From contig CM077666.1 of the NCBI GenBank assembly GCA_039707655.1, forward strand, positions 247,038,166 through 247,102,165: a DNA stretch of 64,000 nucleotides. Reading direction: 5' to 3'. The position numbers and the translations under genes are program-made. How positions within the stretch are numbered: the stretch's first letter is position 1; every line of letters begins with the position of its first letter. Positions 1-11,735 of this stretch are shown in pieces. Origin of the DNA: Elymus sibiricus. Lineage: Eukaryota; Streptophyta; Magnoliopsida; Poales; Poaceae. The notes under the pieces are model-generated. The model searched no databases and was not told the origin of the DNA. It was given only the letters and a program-made list of their open reading frames with translations.

Positions 1-1
1 T

Positions 2-1096
2 GACTTTTCATTCTATGGAGCTTCTTTTGATGATTGTCTTCGCAATCTTGATAAAGTTTTGCAGATGTGTGAGGATACTAATCTTGTCTTGAATTGGGAG
101 AAATGCCATTTATGGTCAACGGAGGTATTGTTTTGTGGCACAAAATATCTGGTAAAGGTATAGAAGTTGATAAAGCAAAGATAGATGCCATAGAGAAACT
201 CCCTTATCCACGTGATATAAAAGGGATAAGGAGTTTTCTTGGGCATGCAGGTTTCTATAGGCGCTTTATTAAGAATTTCTCCAGTATTTTGAAACCCTTG
301 ACTAAACTTTTGCAGAAAGATGTTCCCTTTCATGTTCAATGATGAGTGTAAACATGCCTTTGAAAAATTGAAGCATGCTCTACTTAATGCTCCTACCATT
401 ACACCTCCAAACTGGGATATGCCTTTTGAGGTCATATGCGAAGCAGATGATAATGCGGTAAGTGCGGTTTTGGGCCAACAAGTAGGTGAGAAGTTTAATG
501 TTATTTACTTTGCAAGCCACACCCTCACTGATGCCTAAAGAAATTATGCTAAGAATGATAGAGAACTCTATGCGGTGATCTTTGCTTGTGAGAAGTTTAG
601 ACCTTATATCACTGATACAAAAGTTATATTCTATACTAACCGCCAGATAATAAAAGAGGTATTGGATATTAAAGAAACTAAGCCTCGTTGGGTGAGGTGG
701 TCTCTTCTTTTGCAGGAATTTGATACTAAAATTTTAGACCGTGAAAAGATAGAAGTGTTGACAAACTTCTCCCTGATAAAGGAGGAGCAACCATACAATC
801 CAAAGGGTATATGTATCCCCTATGGAACGGTCGTGGCTTTGGATAGAGCTACATCTCGTACCTTTGGAGATACAGGACCACCATTTGTCGGTTTAGAGGA
901 ATCATTCCCAAAACTGAGGGTAAGGGAAGAAAGTGATTTATTTTACTATAACAACTCTTTGCACCCCAGTAAGTTGCAGAAGATGTCACCACTTCTTCAA
1001 CCCCTAAGAACAAAGAAGCCTGGGGCGAAGATATTCGCAAAACACAGAAAGTGGAGAGCACTAGGGAACACAGGAAAGTTCTTTCTTTTTCCTTAA
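2..1096 (+). pseudogene. gypsy pol fragment: end of RT and RNase H
   Basis: Three overlapping frames together read as the 3' part of a gypsy RT followed by RNase H. Frame 2 starts in the finger/thumb region, frame 1 from about position 94 carries the FLGHAGFYRRFI block, and frame 2 from 320 reads through ALLNAPTI, CEADDNAVSAVLGQ and YFASHTLTDA. An in-frame stop follows at about 536-538, and RNase H continues from about 540 through NYAKNDRELYAVIFACEKFR and on to a degenerate tail. At least two frameshifts and one nonsense codon make it non-functional. Recognisable homology fades after about position 800, and the expected integrase (HHCC and DDE) is absent. Confidence 0.8.
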
Positions 1097-1155
1097 GCTC
1101 TCGTCGAAGTTGTCTTCGTTGTATTATTCTGTATATAATTATATGTTTTTTGTAG

Positions 1156-1476
1156 GCAAACGGGCGCAAAAACGATCGCCTGTGGTCGTTTGAAGCACTA
1201 TCTTTGATTCTGTTTATTTGAGCGCGCACGCAAAAGGAGCAAACAACCGCTCAAGCGAGCGCCAGCGCCCGCTTGGAAGGCCGCCTTACAATCTGTTCCG
1301 TGGAGAGAAATTGCGCCTCTTTGAAAAAAATGTTTTTGTCTCGCAGGAGAAAGGGGATCAGACGGCCGCCTGAACGATCGGACGCGCCCGTTTTTAAGGC
1401 CGTTATTCATTCTGAGCTCGGTGGAGGAAGGTCAAACGACTGCTCAAATGATCGGCCGCGGTCGTTTGGAAGGCCC
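1156..1476. repeat. Cluster of four dyad motifs (AAACGACCGC type)
   Basis: Four variants of one roughly 40-bp motif lie at about 1160-1195, 1246-1283, 1364-1407 and 1428-1470. The clearest (1432-1468) has the arms AAACGACTGC and GCGGTCGTTT around a CGATCG-like centre and ends TTTGGAAGGCC. A related copy lies in the 3' LTR at about 3480-3525 and another in the separate LTR at about 8449-8495. Function is unknown. Confidence 0.55.
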
Positions 1477-1674
1477 TCGATCATGATTTCTTTCTGGATT
1501 CTAATAGAATTTAGCCTGATATTATTTGGTTTGTTTCCCATACTTTCTAACTTCCTTATCTCGTTAAAACTTGTGTCCTTAGCCTCCTGTAAGCAGAACT
1601 ATTGTTCCCTCCTCTATCAAAACTAACCAACCAATCTAGGCAAAGTCTTCTCGAGTTTTGAGTTGCAGGTAGAC

Positions 1675-2367
1675 ATGGCTCGTTCATGGGAGAGGCAAAC
1701 CTCTTCGCAGGAGGAGGACTTGGAACAGGAAGGCTATTCTCCAGCAAGCATAAGAGAGAGGCTCTGCCGCTGTCACGATTGGACCTCTTCTGAGGAAGAT
1801 CCGGAGGAGCCTCCTCATGAGGAAGAAGAAGATTAGGCTCAAGAGAAGGGAAAGAAACCGGTGGCCATCCCCATCAACGCCATCAAGATCATCATCAACG
1901 AGGACAAGATAGATTTTGTCAGATAGACTCCCACTGTCATTGGGAAGTGCAGTTTCAGTAACTGCACTATCCATGACCCGCTGGAAGAATCCGGCAAGAT
2001 CGATCCAAGGGTGCGTGAGATGCATACCATTGGCGTCCGCATGCAAGTTGGACCTCCTAGGAAAAGGTGTAACACCGCCCCGGTGCAACCAATTCCACCC
2101 CAGGTAAAAATCAATAATTCAATTGTTGAGACTAAAGCTATGACTGATAAGATCCGGGAGATGGAGGTTGCATTGGCTGTCAAGACCCATGAGGCTCTTG
2201 ACACAAGCCTAAAGATCATCGCCAACCAGGATGCAACCCTTTGCATGTATTGTTCTCGCATCACGGATTTGGAAGTCGCCAATAAGATCTTGATTGATGC
2301 CCTCACTGGTGTCACCGCTCCACCTTCAGACGAGAACACCGGTATCAATAAAAAGGAGAATAAATGA
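1675..2367 (+). pseudogene. Decayed ORF downstream of pol in Athila-like element
   Basis: A single reading frame runs from ATG 1675 to the stop at 2365-2367, broken only by TAG codons at about 1834 and 1924. The N-terminal part is rich in Glu/Asp/Ser/Arg (SSEEDPEEPPHEEEED), the middle is basic and proline-containing, and the C-terminal third (from about 2110) is helix-prone and may form a coiled coil (KAMTDKIREMEVALAV). Its position between pol and the 3' LTR is where Athila-group elements carry an extra, often env-like, ORF. I see no signal peptide or membrane segment, so I do not call it env. The product is unrecognised. Confidence 0.5.
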
Positions 2368-3236
2368 ATCCAACCGGCTTAGCATGTTAAGCTTGGCGGG
2401 ATTTTCAAGCCCTTTCTCGTTTCCTTTATCATTATTATTTTCCATTAAGCTTTGCTTCAAAGAGTCTATTTAGTTTGAGTAATAAAAGTACTATCATACC
2501 TTTTGGTGACGAGGAAAGAGTCTTATCCAATCATGGATGGTTTGATGAATAGTCTATTATGATCCTGGAGAATTTGCTTAGTATGATTATGCATCTTTGC
2601 TTTTAGATGATGATTATAAGCCTTCCACATCTTTAGTATCAATCGGGAATGAGAAGTTGACAATTTGATGTGATGCTTTGGAGCTGATTTCAGTTTATTT
2701 AGTGATTACTTGGTAAGGTCTCTTAAAACCAGTGAACCAAGTATGAAATGTGGGCAAGTTCTTGTGCATAAAACAAAGCATTATAGATTCGAGAAAACTT
2801 ATATAATTCCAAATGTTTGAACTTGGATGTTTAAGCATACCATTCATATCACGTCTTGAAAAGAGAAGAGAAATTTTTTGAGTGATATGTGGCAGGCTTG
2901 GCAATTCAGGAAATAAAAAATGGGAAGTGAGGAACAATGAAAAGAAAGTTGTATAGCACTAAAACTTGCCCGACTGAAAGAAGAGAATAAAGTGTCACTA
3001 GGAGTTAAGAATAGTCTCGTTAACAATTGATATTAAGGTGTGGAAGCCTTCATACTCATTTGATGGAAATTTGGATGTAATGGTGCACGGTGTAACTGAT
3101 CATATGATGTAAATTCTATAATTTTTCTTTGGACCCATTCATTTGATTCATCCATAGCTCATAATCAAGATGACCTCTTCATTACAAGCTGCGGTATTTG
3201 CTCGGGGATGAGTAAATCATTAAGCTTGGGGGCAGT
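2368..3236 (+). other. Non-coding internal region and polypurine tract
   Basis: This AT-rich stretch between the 3' ORF and the LTR has no convincing ORF. It ends in the purine-rich run AAGCTTGGGGGCAGT at 3222-3236, directly before the TG of the 3' LTR, which is where a plus-strand primer is expected. Confidence 0.6.
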
Positions 3237-4582
3237 TGATGAGTCCAAATTATGAGACCATTTTACCGTTATTTTTGTGCCTACTTTGTAGGCTTTGTGG
3301 AATTTTACCACGTTCACACACTTCTTTTTGTTGATAATCCCTCAGGTAACGGCTTTTAGAGCAATATTCGTTTAATGGAGAAAATCCCCAAAAATGGTAG
3401 TGGAATCACGTATTAAAAGTGATAAACACTTTCCATAAAAAGAAGGCCAAGGAAACAACCGTCTTTGCGCTTCCAGAATGAACGACGGCGTTCCATGTGA
3501 CCGCACGCGCTCAGATGAGCGGTCGTTTGGCGCGCCGCCATCTCTGGGGGATCAGCTATTTTCACCCCGTCAAATCAGATAGAGAATCGGACGTGCAAAG
3601 ACTCCAGAAACTCGTCCAGAAGGCAGAACCCTAGCCTCCGGAGCCCATCCGGAGGAAGGATCAATGAGGAGAAGGAGGGGATTTCTCTCACCGCGAGGGG
3701 AACACAGTTATCATCACCATCTTCATCGTCATCATCATCCACATCCTTATCATCTGCAACATCAAGAACCCTAGTAGATCCTTTGGTGTATCGGTTGATC
3801 CATTCATTCATGTATTCCATTTCTATTACTATGATGATTGTCGTTCCCATGTGTGAGTAGATCCGTTGTTCTCGGCGCTTGGATGAACCCTAGTGTGTAA
3901 TAGGATGTTTGATATTAGGATTTAATATCCTCTTTGCATGTTTATGTTGCTAATTTTCTTGACGTTGGGTGAAGTTGATCATCCAAGGTATGCCAACTTT
4001 GGACGAAAGGTTATTACTGTTGGCTAACTGTGTGGTTGTGGAGAAGGGTGACGTGATAGGCCCCTTCTCCCTTCGTAGCGGATAGTTGCAACAGGGGGCA
4101 AAACGGAGACCATTTTGGCTACGTCCACGGGGACCTCTTTCCCCTTAATCACCGTTTGATAACCGGAGTGGGGAAGAACGGTGGTGGCGTATGGGATACA
4201 GAGATACCACGAGGATGCACGTATCTGTACCGGCTCCGCCCACAAAGAGAAACATGTAAAGTGGCTTAGGAACCTGAAGTAGCATTGTGTTTAGGCACTG
4301 CCATAGATGCACACTAGAGGGGATTCTGGACCCCCGGGAACGTTTTTAATCATTTGCTTCAAGTCTCATTTATATTATCAGTTATTTACTTTAATAGAAT
4401 TAGTTATCACTACACCTGCAACATTACTATTATCATTCTTGCTGTTCTGGATTACTTACAACTTTTAGGCACATTCTTTTTACCTTGCAAAGGACCTAAG
4501 ACTGATTCCTGTGCTCCCTGTGGGATCGATACTCTTACTTCTAAAAGGCTACAACTAAACCATGTGCACTTGCAGGCTATCA
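3237..4582 (+). repeat. 3' LTR of the Athila-like element
   Basis: The LTR starts TGATGAGTCC right after the polypurine tract and ends TGCAGGCTATCA, giving a short TGAT/ATCA terminal inversion and a length of 1346 bp. Its right boundary is fixed independently: the older gypsy RNase H frame resumes at 4583. One dyad motif copy sits at about 3480-3525. The 5' LTR lies outside the window, so the target duplication cannot be checked; the flank is GACGA. Confidence 0.85.
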
Positions 4583-6520
4583 GACGACGGTAATGGGGTG
4601 CTCCTAAAAATAGTGTTTCAGTTTATGACTCGCCATGAACACACCATAGACCAGCTTCTGCCAATGCGGGTATCGCTGTTTGGACTCAGTTAAAACTTCG
4701 CTGACATAATGCACTGGTCGCTGTACTGGGTATTCCTTGCCTTCTCCCTTGCGTTCCATAACAACTACCACACTGATGGCTTTGTTGTTGGTGGCAATGT
4801 ATAACAACATCGGCTCCTTGTCCCGAGGAGCAGCAAGGATTGGTGGCTCAGATAACTGCTTTTTTAGAGACTCGACAGCTTTGTCAACAGCATCATTCCA
4901 GACAAAGTTATCTGTTTTCTTCAGAAGTTGGTATAGAGGGATTGCCTTCTCGCCAAGCCGGCTAATGAACTGACTCAAGGTTGTAACACAGCGTGTCAAC
5001 TTCTGAACAACATTGATGGTAGCCAGCTTCTTCAAAGTTGTGACAGCCTTGATTTTTTCCAGGTTAGCCTCGATGCCATGCTCGAAAATGAGAAAACCAA
5101 GCAACTTTCCAGCTGGAACAACGAAGACACACTTTGCCGGGTTGAGTTTCATCTGGTAGATTCACAGGTTATCAAATGTCTCCTTCAGATCATCCAGCAA
5201 AGTTTCCTTCTTCTGAGACTTGACCACAATATGGTCAACATAAGCATGAACATTGCGCTTGATCTATTTGTGAAAACAATTCTGGACACATTACTGGTAA
5301 GTTGCTTGTGCGCATTTCAGACCAAACGGCATCGACGTATAATAGAAAGCTCCAAAGGGCGTGATAAAGGTTGTCTTTTCCTGGTCCTCCTCCTTCATCT
5401 TGATCTGATGATAACCAGAGTAAGCATCCAGAAAACACAAGCACTTGCAACCAACAGTAGCATCAATGATCTGGTCAATACGGGGCAGAGCAAATGGATC
5501 GCTAGGACAAGCTTTGTTCAAATCGGTGTAGTCAACACACATCCGCCAAGTCCCGTTTTTCTTCAGAACAAGCACTGGGTTAGCCAACCACTCAGGATGA
5601 AATACTTCAACGGTGAACCCGGCAGCTAATAACCGGGCCACCTCTTCGCCAATAGCTTTGCGCCTTTCCTCGTTGAAACGACGGAGGTACTGACGTACAT
5701 GCTTATACTTAGGATCAACATTAAGGGAGTGCTCAGCGAGTTCTCTCGGTACACCAGGCATGTCAGAAGGTTTCCATGCAAAGATGTCCTGATTCTCATG
5801 GAGGAACTCGATGAGCGCGCTTTCCTATTTATGATCCATATTCGTCCCAATAGTGAACTGTTGGGACGAGTCGCCATGAGTGATATCAACCTGCTTGGTG
5901 TCTCTAGACGACTTGAACTTGAGCAGAGGGTCAAACTCAATTGTTGGCTTCTTCAGGGAGATCATATTAGCCGGGTCAACATTAGCCTGGTAGAATTTTA
6001 ACTCCTCGGCTGCACACGCTGTCTCAGCGTAAGCTGCATCTCCTTCCTCGCATTCGAGTGCAATTTTCCTATCACCATTGACTGTGATAGTGCCATCTGG
6101 CCCAGGCATTTTCAGCTTCAGATAAACATAACATGGACATGCCATGAACCTTGCATAAGCTGGCCTACCAAAGAGAGCATGATATGGGCTCTTGAGTTTG
6201 ACCACCTCAAACGTCAGAAACTCTGAGCGATAGTTGCGTTCTATGCCAAAAGCCACTTCCAGAGAAATCCTGCCAATGGGGTAAACTGACTTGCCAGGAA
6301 CAATACCATGAAAGACAGTAGATGACTGAGTCAATTGCTTCTCTGACAGGTTCATCCGCCTGAAGGTGTCGTAAGACAGGATATTGATACTGCTTCCTCC
6401 ATCCATGAGTACCTTAGTTAACTTGTAACTGCCGACTTGAGGAGCGACCACTAAGGCTAGACCCCCAGGGTTATCAACTCACGGGGGGTGATCCACACGA
6501 CTCCAGGTCACTGCTGCTCT
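4583..6520 (-). pseudogene. gypsy protease-RT-RNase H polyprotein, five or more nonsense codons
   Basis: One open frame runs right to left without a frameshift from about 6490 to 4583. It encodes an aspartic protease (VLMDGGSSINIL, codons near 6400), an RT with DYTDLNKACPSDPF and LDAYSGYHQIKM, the thumb region (KLNPAKCVFVVPAGKLLGF), and the start of RNase H up to KLKHYF. It is broken by stops at 5825-5827 (TAG), 5291-5293 (TAA), 5264-5266 (TAG), 5162-5164 (TGA) and 4604-4606 (TAG). The RT catalytic motif, normally YVDD, reads YVDH at about 5231-5242. The frame then continues EHPITVV up to the Athila-like insertion at 4583. Non-functional. Confidence 0.85.
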
Positions 6521-7203
6521 GACCAGTTTAAGTACTCAGGAACTGCCGGCTCAACTAGATTGACGGCTCGCCTCTGGAGCTTACGGTCGCGTTTGCACGT
6601 GCTTGTAGTGAAAACGTGATATTGGCCACTGTTCAGCTGCTTAAGATTGCTCTGAAACCCGGACTGACCTCACTGATTCTGATTTCCTTGGTTGTTGCGC
6701 TAATTGTTGCGTCCACCGTTCCGAGCCCCCAGGAACCCGGATCCCTGACCGGTGTTTCCCTCGAACCCGTCACCAGCATAAGGACCATGAGAGCTGGCTC
6801 CTTGGAAGCCGACACCGGAGCCGCCTGGTCTAGAATTTCCTGGATGTCCACCATCGCCACCACCATTCTGATGATTCTGAAAGACTTGCTTTGTATATTC
6901 CTGCATGACGAAGCAGTTTTCCCACGAGTGGTTGGCCGGCTTACCATCAAAACTGTGTTTTGGACACGGACCTTTGAGAGCCTCCTCGTAACTACGAGGG
7001 CGATTGCCGGAAAAGGCCTTCCTGGAGTTGTTGTTCTGACACTAGTTTTTGAAACCAGTATTGGTATTGGCAACAAAATCAGAGCTTCCCTCAGGATTCT
7101 TGCGCTTTCGATTGTTGTTGTTGTTTTTGGTGTTGTTGTTGTTGTTTCCATGACCGTTATTCTGCTGATGACCCTTGCCACCATTTTTCCTGCCCTTGCC
7201 AGA
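6500..7203 (-). pseudogene. gypsy gag C-terminal fragment
   Basis: The minus strand reads as an Asn/Gly/Arg-rich gag tail (NNGHGNNNNN region) followed by PCPKHSFDGKPANHSWENC, a Cys/His cluster in the position of the gag zinc knuckle, though not a canonical CCHC. A Gly-rich stretch and a poorly conserved link to the protease follow. Stops and at least one frameshift interrupt it. The 5' end is cut at 7203, where an unrelated LTR begins. Confidence 0.65.
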
Positions 7204-8577
7204 TGATGTTCTCCAAGTGCACAGGGTTGTTGTAGCACCTTCATTGTGATAAGTAGAGTGTCGAACACACAGGGAGCTGATAGGAAGGCACCACAAACCC
7301 CGCAACTACGTTGTCACTTTCACGCAGCTACGTACGCACCCAAACCGGAGTTTGGAAATAGTCTACTCTATAAGTTGCTACGGAAACTAGAATAAAAGGG
7401 GAATTAACTAAACTACAAGCAAGAGGGTAAAAACAGGAATTACAAGATGCTAACTTAGTAACGACGGTGTTTGAGTAGTAAGGCATTCTCGAGGGTTCCG
7501 AAATCACTACCGCATATATGAACTATTGAATCATGTATTCACTGGTCAAATGCATAAGTGGGCGGAGCGGGGTACAGTACACGTTCTACTCGAAGTAGAC
7601 TTCGTGCGACACACTCCACCATCATAGTCTCCCCCATAGGGTTACAACTCATGATAATTAAGGGTTACCCCATGGATGCGGCCTCTCTAAGGGTTCTCCG
7701 TTATTCCCCTATCAATTGTGACGGCGAGGAATCAAAGGCTTTTACTGTCACCTCAAATTACCCCAATGCCCTAACCCTTCACAATGACAGTAGTTCCTCT
7801 ATGACCTATCATGGCAATAGTGCGAGTGAGGCCTCCTCTCAACACTCATGAGAACACTAACTTGAATCATGAACAGAAGATATTGTATCACATCAAGTAT
7901 CACATAGGGTTCAACCATATCCTCAAGAACTAATGTAATTACTCAAACAAGTTAATGGTACACATAGAGATGAGGGTCAAGTTACAAGCCAGCATCATGC
8001 CGGTGAAGGGAGAAGGCATGTCGGTGCCGGGGACGATGATGGTGGCGGTTGCGGCCATGGTGGTGATGATGGGGGCGGCGCCGGTGGAGGTGCCGGTGCG
8101 GTGGAGATGGCACCAGCCTGAAGGCCGGTGCTCGCTGTGGTGGAGCCCTCTCTTCTTCCCTTGATCTTGTCCCTTCCTCTATGGTGGTGATGGAGTAGCA
8201 ATGGAGATGGAGATGGATATGTTGGAGATGAATGGTGTGATGGAGCGTGGAGGCGGCGGCTAGGGTTGGAGAGGTGTATATAGGGAGAGCCTCCTAGCCT
8301 CCTCTCTTGATGGGCTTCATCCAAGGGCTCAAGATGAGCCTTACCCTCTCCCAATCTCTTCTTTACGAGCCAAGTATCCCGTGGGATCGAACGGGGACAA
8401 AATCGGGGAAGAATCCCGTCTGGAAGGGCAACTTTTAGAGCTGTCTGTACTCCAAACGACCGCCGAAACGACCACACACGGTCATTTGAAATGCCATCTT
8501 TCGTGCTGTCTTTTTGTGCTTTTCTTCTCCGATAAAACGACCTTATGTGATCTCTTGTTGCAGCACTAGCAACACAC
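7204..8577 (-). repeat. Truncated Athila-like LTR (minus orientation)
   Basis: Read on the minus strand, the segment ends GTGCACTTGGAGAACATCA at 7204, preceded by a TGTGTGTTCGACACTC block. This matches the end structure of the LTR at 3237-4582 (GTGCACTTGCAGGCTATCA). It contains a dyad motif copy at about 8449-8495 and a TATA-like CTATATACAC at about 8272-8283. By comparison with the first LTR the start should lie some 150-250 bp further right, but F-box coding sequence begins there, so the 5' end seems deleted. The flanks do not share a target duplication. Confidence 0.6.
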
Positions 8578-10401
8578 ATAAATTGTCCGGAGAGTCATGG
8601 TGGTGATGTGGAGGCTACTCAATCCATTGATCGCCTGAAGACGAAGGTACTCGAGCGCAGTACAGCCGCGGAGCAGGCGATCCATGTCCTCCTTGGGGAT
8701 GCAGATGGCGATGAGCTCGAGGTGCTTCAGTTGAGGGAGAAAAATAGCAGGCGCGTCAGGGGAAATGGCTGTTCATGAACCTGGTGAGGCGCAGCGTGGG
8801 AGCGAGGCAGAGCGCGGATGGTGGCAGCGAGCGCATATGTCCATCATTAAAACTGAGCTCCTTGAGCTAGTCTAGGGTGGGGGATAGGAACCACTCGTCA
8901 AGCTTGGCTCGGTCCTTGCCGTTGGAACGGAACTTGCCTGTGATAAGGCCTCTGATTGGGCCACGGCGCATGTCGAGGATCAGGGACAATGCGTCCAAGC
9001 TTTTGCAATAGCCATGGCAAAGCTTGTGGACGTCGATGAGGTCGAGAGGGGTGGAGTGCCATAGGGGGCGCCACCACCGAGAGAGGATGGTTGTCCGTGC
9101 GCCATATTTGATTTGGCGGAGGGAGATGATGACTATCAACATATCACCGGGGAGGCTGCTGATGAAGTCTAGGCCCGCGGGAGTCGCTTGCGGTTCTGGC
9201 TCAACCTGCCACCGCTTATTGGCAGCCTCATCCTCCACCTCCAGAGTCTCCTCGGTGGTGGTGCTATCTGATAGGAGTGGAGGAGTGGGAGGATAGGGAA
9301 TATTTAGTTAGAACAGGGCAGAAGAAAAGTGTATTGGTAATTACAAGTTACTAGGTAGGAACAGACTTAACAGAGTCAGAAAATGAAATCCCAATTGGTT
9401 GCTTAAATACTACACAATTACTTTGATATTGCTACGTAAGTCAACATGCAGATACTTGAAAAGAACGCTTACTTTGAACAAAGTCTGGACGGATGATGTC
9501 GTCAGGGAAGTTTGCATTTTTCATATGACCAGACTCTTTTAGGTGCAGTGTAATTTTAGTGCCAGCTCTCAGTACATAAAACTTAGAATTTCTGTCCAAA
9601 GCCCCGCATCAAAATAGGAGTGACCATCATCTTCACCAAGCTTTATAGAAACAACAATTGTAAATCCATGGTTTGTGTTCAACATGACATCCCTGGAGTC
9701 TTTAGTTATGTAAAGGCCAAGATTTTGTACTACAGTTGTTGTTGCAAGGCAAGGGATGTACTGCAGGAAATGATAAGATTGTTAAAGAACAGGGTAACAT
9801 GCAAATATGGGAGTAATTGAAAGAACAGTACAACAGTTGAAATCAAAGGGCAAAAATTTATAATTAAAAAGATAATGTAACCATGATGTCAAGCAAATAT
9901 GAGAGTAATCGAAAGAACAATACAACATTAAATTGCCTAATATAGAAGGAAGAAAAAAATCCCCTTTTGACGTATATGCTGCATGTGGCACCTTTTATCC
10001 AAATGTAGCAATATATAGTATATGCTCAGAAAAGTAGGCCATGCGAACCAAGGTAGGGTGAGATTGAACATACCGTGTGCTTCATGAAGTCATCTAGTAT
10101 GGTGAGATGGAAATCCTCGGCTATCTGGCTAAGGCCTCATAGGCATGATGTGTCCTCGCACTGTACAATCTACGAATGAAAACCCTCAAATCAGCTAGAA
10201 GAAAAATGAACTCACGGCGATTTTGGCTGAGTGATTAAAAGGGGCAGACGGACTGGGATAAGAGATGAGCAAATATGTCAGTAAATTAGTTACCTCATTC
10301 TCGATGAGAAAAAAACCCCAATACCGTAGATTCCCCAATCGAGCGGAGCTGGGTCGACGACAAGCAGCGTCGAGAAATTCGGTGGCGATAGGCGGCGGCA
10401 A
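8578..10401 (-). pseudogene. Decayed multi-exon F-box/LRR gene
   Basis: The last exon (9267 down to 8578) encodes an acidic leader, an F-box (LDFISSLPGDMLIVIISL, then TILSRWWRPLWHSTPLDL) and an LRR-like stretch (LPQLKHLELIAIC in a shifted frame near 8700), typical of grass F-box/FBD/LRR proteins that recruit substrates to SCF ubiquitin ligases. Upstream, splice signals and phases link three further exons: about 10401-10294 (donor GAG|GTAACT), 10160-10074 (CAG acceptor, ACG|GTATGT donor) and 9760-9473 (CTGCAG acceptor, AAA|GTAAGC donor). The upstream exons encode no domain I recognise. One exon-1 stop, a 1-base frameshift in the 288-nt exon and further lesions in the last exon disable it. The 3' end is lost at 8578, next to the truncated LTR. 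No clear start codon was found. Confidence 0.5.
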
Positions 10402-11259
10402 GCGGCAGTGGCAAAATGCGGCGGGGTTTGGCGGCAGCCGGTGGCGGCGACAGGCGTTGAGCTAAGTGGTTGCCACGGCGATATGCGGTGACATGCAGAG
10501 TCGCAGAGGAGTGCAGGTGCGACTGGCGACCAGGGGGGTGACTGGCGGGGGTGAGGGTTTTGTGACGCAGGGGGTGGTGAGGTTTTTTTAATTGGGTGGT
10601 GAGGGTTTTGGAGGCAACGTTTTGGTAGACCCAACTATGTGTGTTTAATATCACTCCGGTGTGAGGGTGATACGGACTGCCATTCGATCTGTGTACATCC
10701 TACGGTGCAGACGTCTGATCCGTGGGGATGCGTTCTGGCGAACTAGAACACACATGCCGCGGCACAATGAAAGGCATCACACATGCTTCCAATTTGGGAA
10801 AATCACCAAGTTTCAGGGTGGGGTCCACATTTCCTTCGTCGTTTGACCCTGAAATCTTTACCCACGCTAAACATTCACCCTAATATGCACCGTACGTGTT
10901 CAAATTTTTTGCCGACTCTCCACACGTAGCTATGTGTGTTGTGGGAAAACGGTTGCTAGTATAAAATCGTGTGGGAAGACCGAAAGTAACACAGACGATC
11001 CGTGTTAATAAGCTGTGTGTGCTGTGGGCAATCATAGGTTGGTCTAAGGGAAGCATAAAATTCCATCAACCAAACTGATTGCATACTCATCCCACATCTA
11101 GATATAATTAAGCATAGATATAAGCATACTCAGGCATAGATAATAAGCGTACTCAACCATAGTTGAACCATAGTTCAACCGATAATAAGAATACTCAAGC
11201 CTAGATATAATTAAGACGAACACACTAGATAGTTAGGGTACTTCTGAACATAACCATAG
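10402..11259. other. Intergenic or 5' leader region, no clear gene
   Basis: 10402-10640 is GC-rich and could be the upstream part of the F-box gene's first exon, but has no supported start. 10650-11050 is unassigned. 11095-11215 contains short direct repeats, including CTAGATATAATTAAG at about 11097 and 11202 and ATAATAAG...ACTCAA variants. Confidence 0.4.
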
Positions 11260-11735
11260 TTCAATGGGCATGCAGGCCTGCACGAAGGTGAAGCTTCTCC
11301 AGGTACTCAGTGTACGCGGCGTGCACCACCCTACGAGAATACTTCTACTTGAAGGAGCCAACGGCTCGTCCTCTTGGATGTGCCAGAACACTTTCATACG
11401 CGTCATTATGCCTTTGGTTGCAGAATGGGTATCCAAATTCCCTATTCCAGGTCCTCACACACCTGTTATGCTTTCCCGCATAAAGCTCCCTAAGCTTTTA
11501 CTTCTTGAACCTCCTCTGGCCATCTTCATCCTCGCTGTCGACATCGTCAGATAGCACCTATACATATAGTAAAAAAATGTGGCGTAAGTATATTTTATAA
11601 TGCCAATTCAGCAGGTAGAGTTTATGAAACATAATATATCCTGTGACAACGTGAATCCAAAATCATCAAGCGATCTTGATGAAAGAAATACATAAATTTA
11701 GAGAACACAACTTAGTGCAACAAAATTAAGAGGCT

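Larger units (their letters stand above)
1..4582 (+). mobile_element. Athila-like Ty3/gypsy retrotransposon, 3' half
   Basis: This is the 3' part of an LTR retrotransposon that enters from the left edge. In order it shows degenerate RT/RNase H coding sequence, a GC-rich stretch with repeated dyad motifs, a second decayed ORF downstream of pol, a non-coding stretch, a polypurine tract and a 1346-bp 3' LTR. The right end abuts RNase H codons of an older minus-strand gypsy element whose frame resumes at 4583, so this element inserted into that one. No integrase was found between RNase H and the 3' ORF, so an internal deletion is likely. The Athila-like assignment rests on the RT/RNase H wording, an extra ORF after pol, the AAGCTTGGGGGCAG polypurine tract and the TGATGA...CTATCA ends. 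The family name is uncertain. Confidence 0.8.
4583..7203 (-). mobile_element. Tat-like gypsy retrotransposon remnant
   Basis: A minus-strand gypsy fragment contains the gag C-terminus, protease, RT and start of RNase H. Its 3' continuation (rest of RNase H, integrase, LTR) lies beyond the Athila-like insertion, outside the window, and its 5' gag and LTR are missing right of 7203. Wording such as DYTDLNKACPSDPF and the DGGS-type protease match the Tat group and resemble the complete Tat-like element at 30641-40979. This is the oldest retroelement layer in the left part of the window. Confidence 0.8.

Noticed and set aside
1675..2367. Envelope gene in the Athila-like element
   Set aside because: Position fits, but there is no signal peptide, membrane segment or cysteine pattern; it is acidic and helical.
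7199..8582. Simple insertion of the 7204-8577 LTR into the older gag
   Set aside because: The right flank is F-box sequence, not gag, and the 5-bp flanks differ, so a deletion must have followed.
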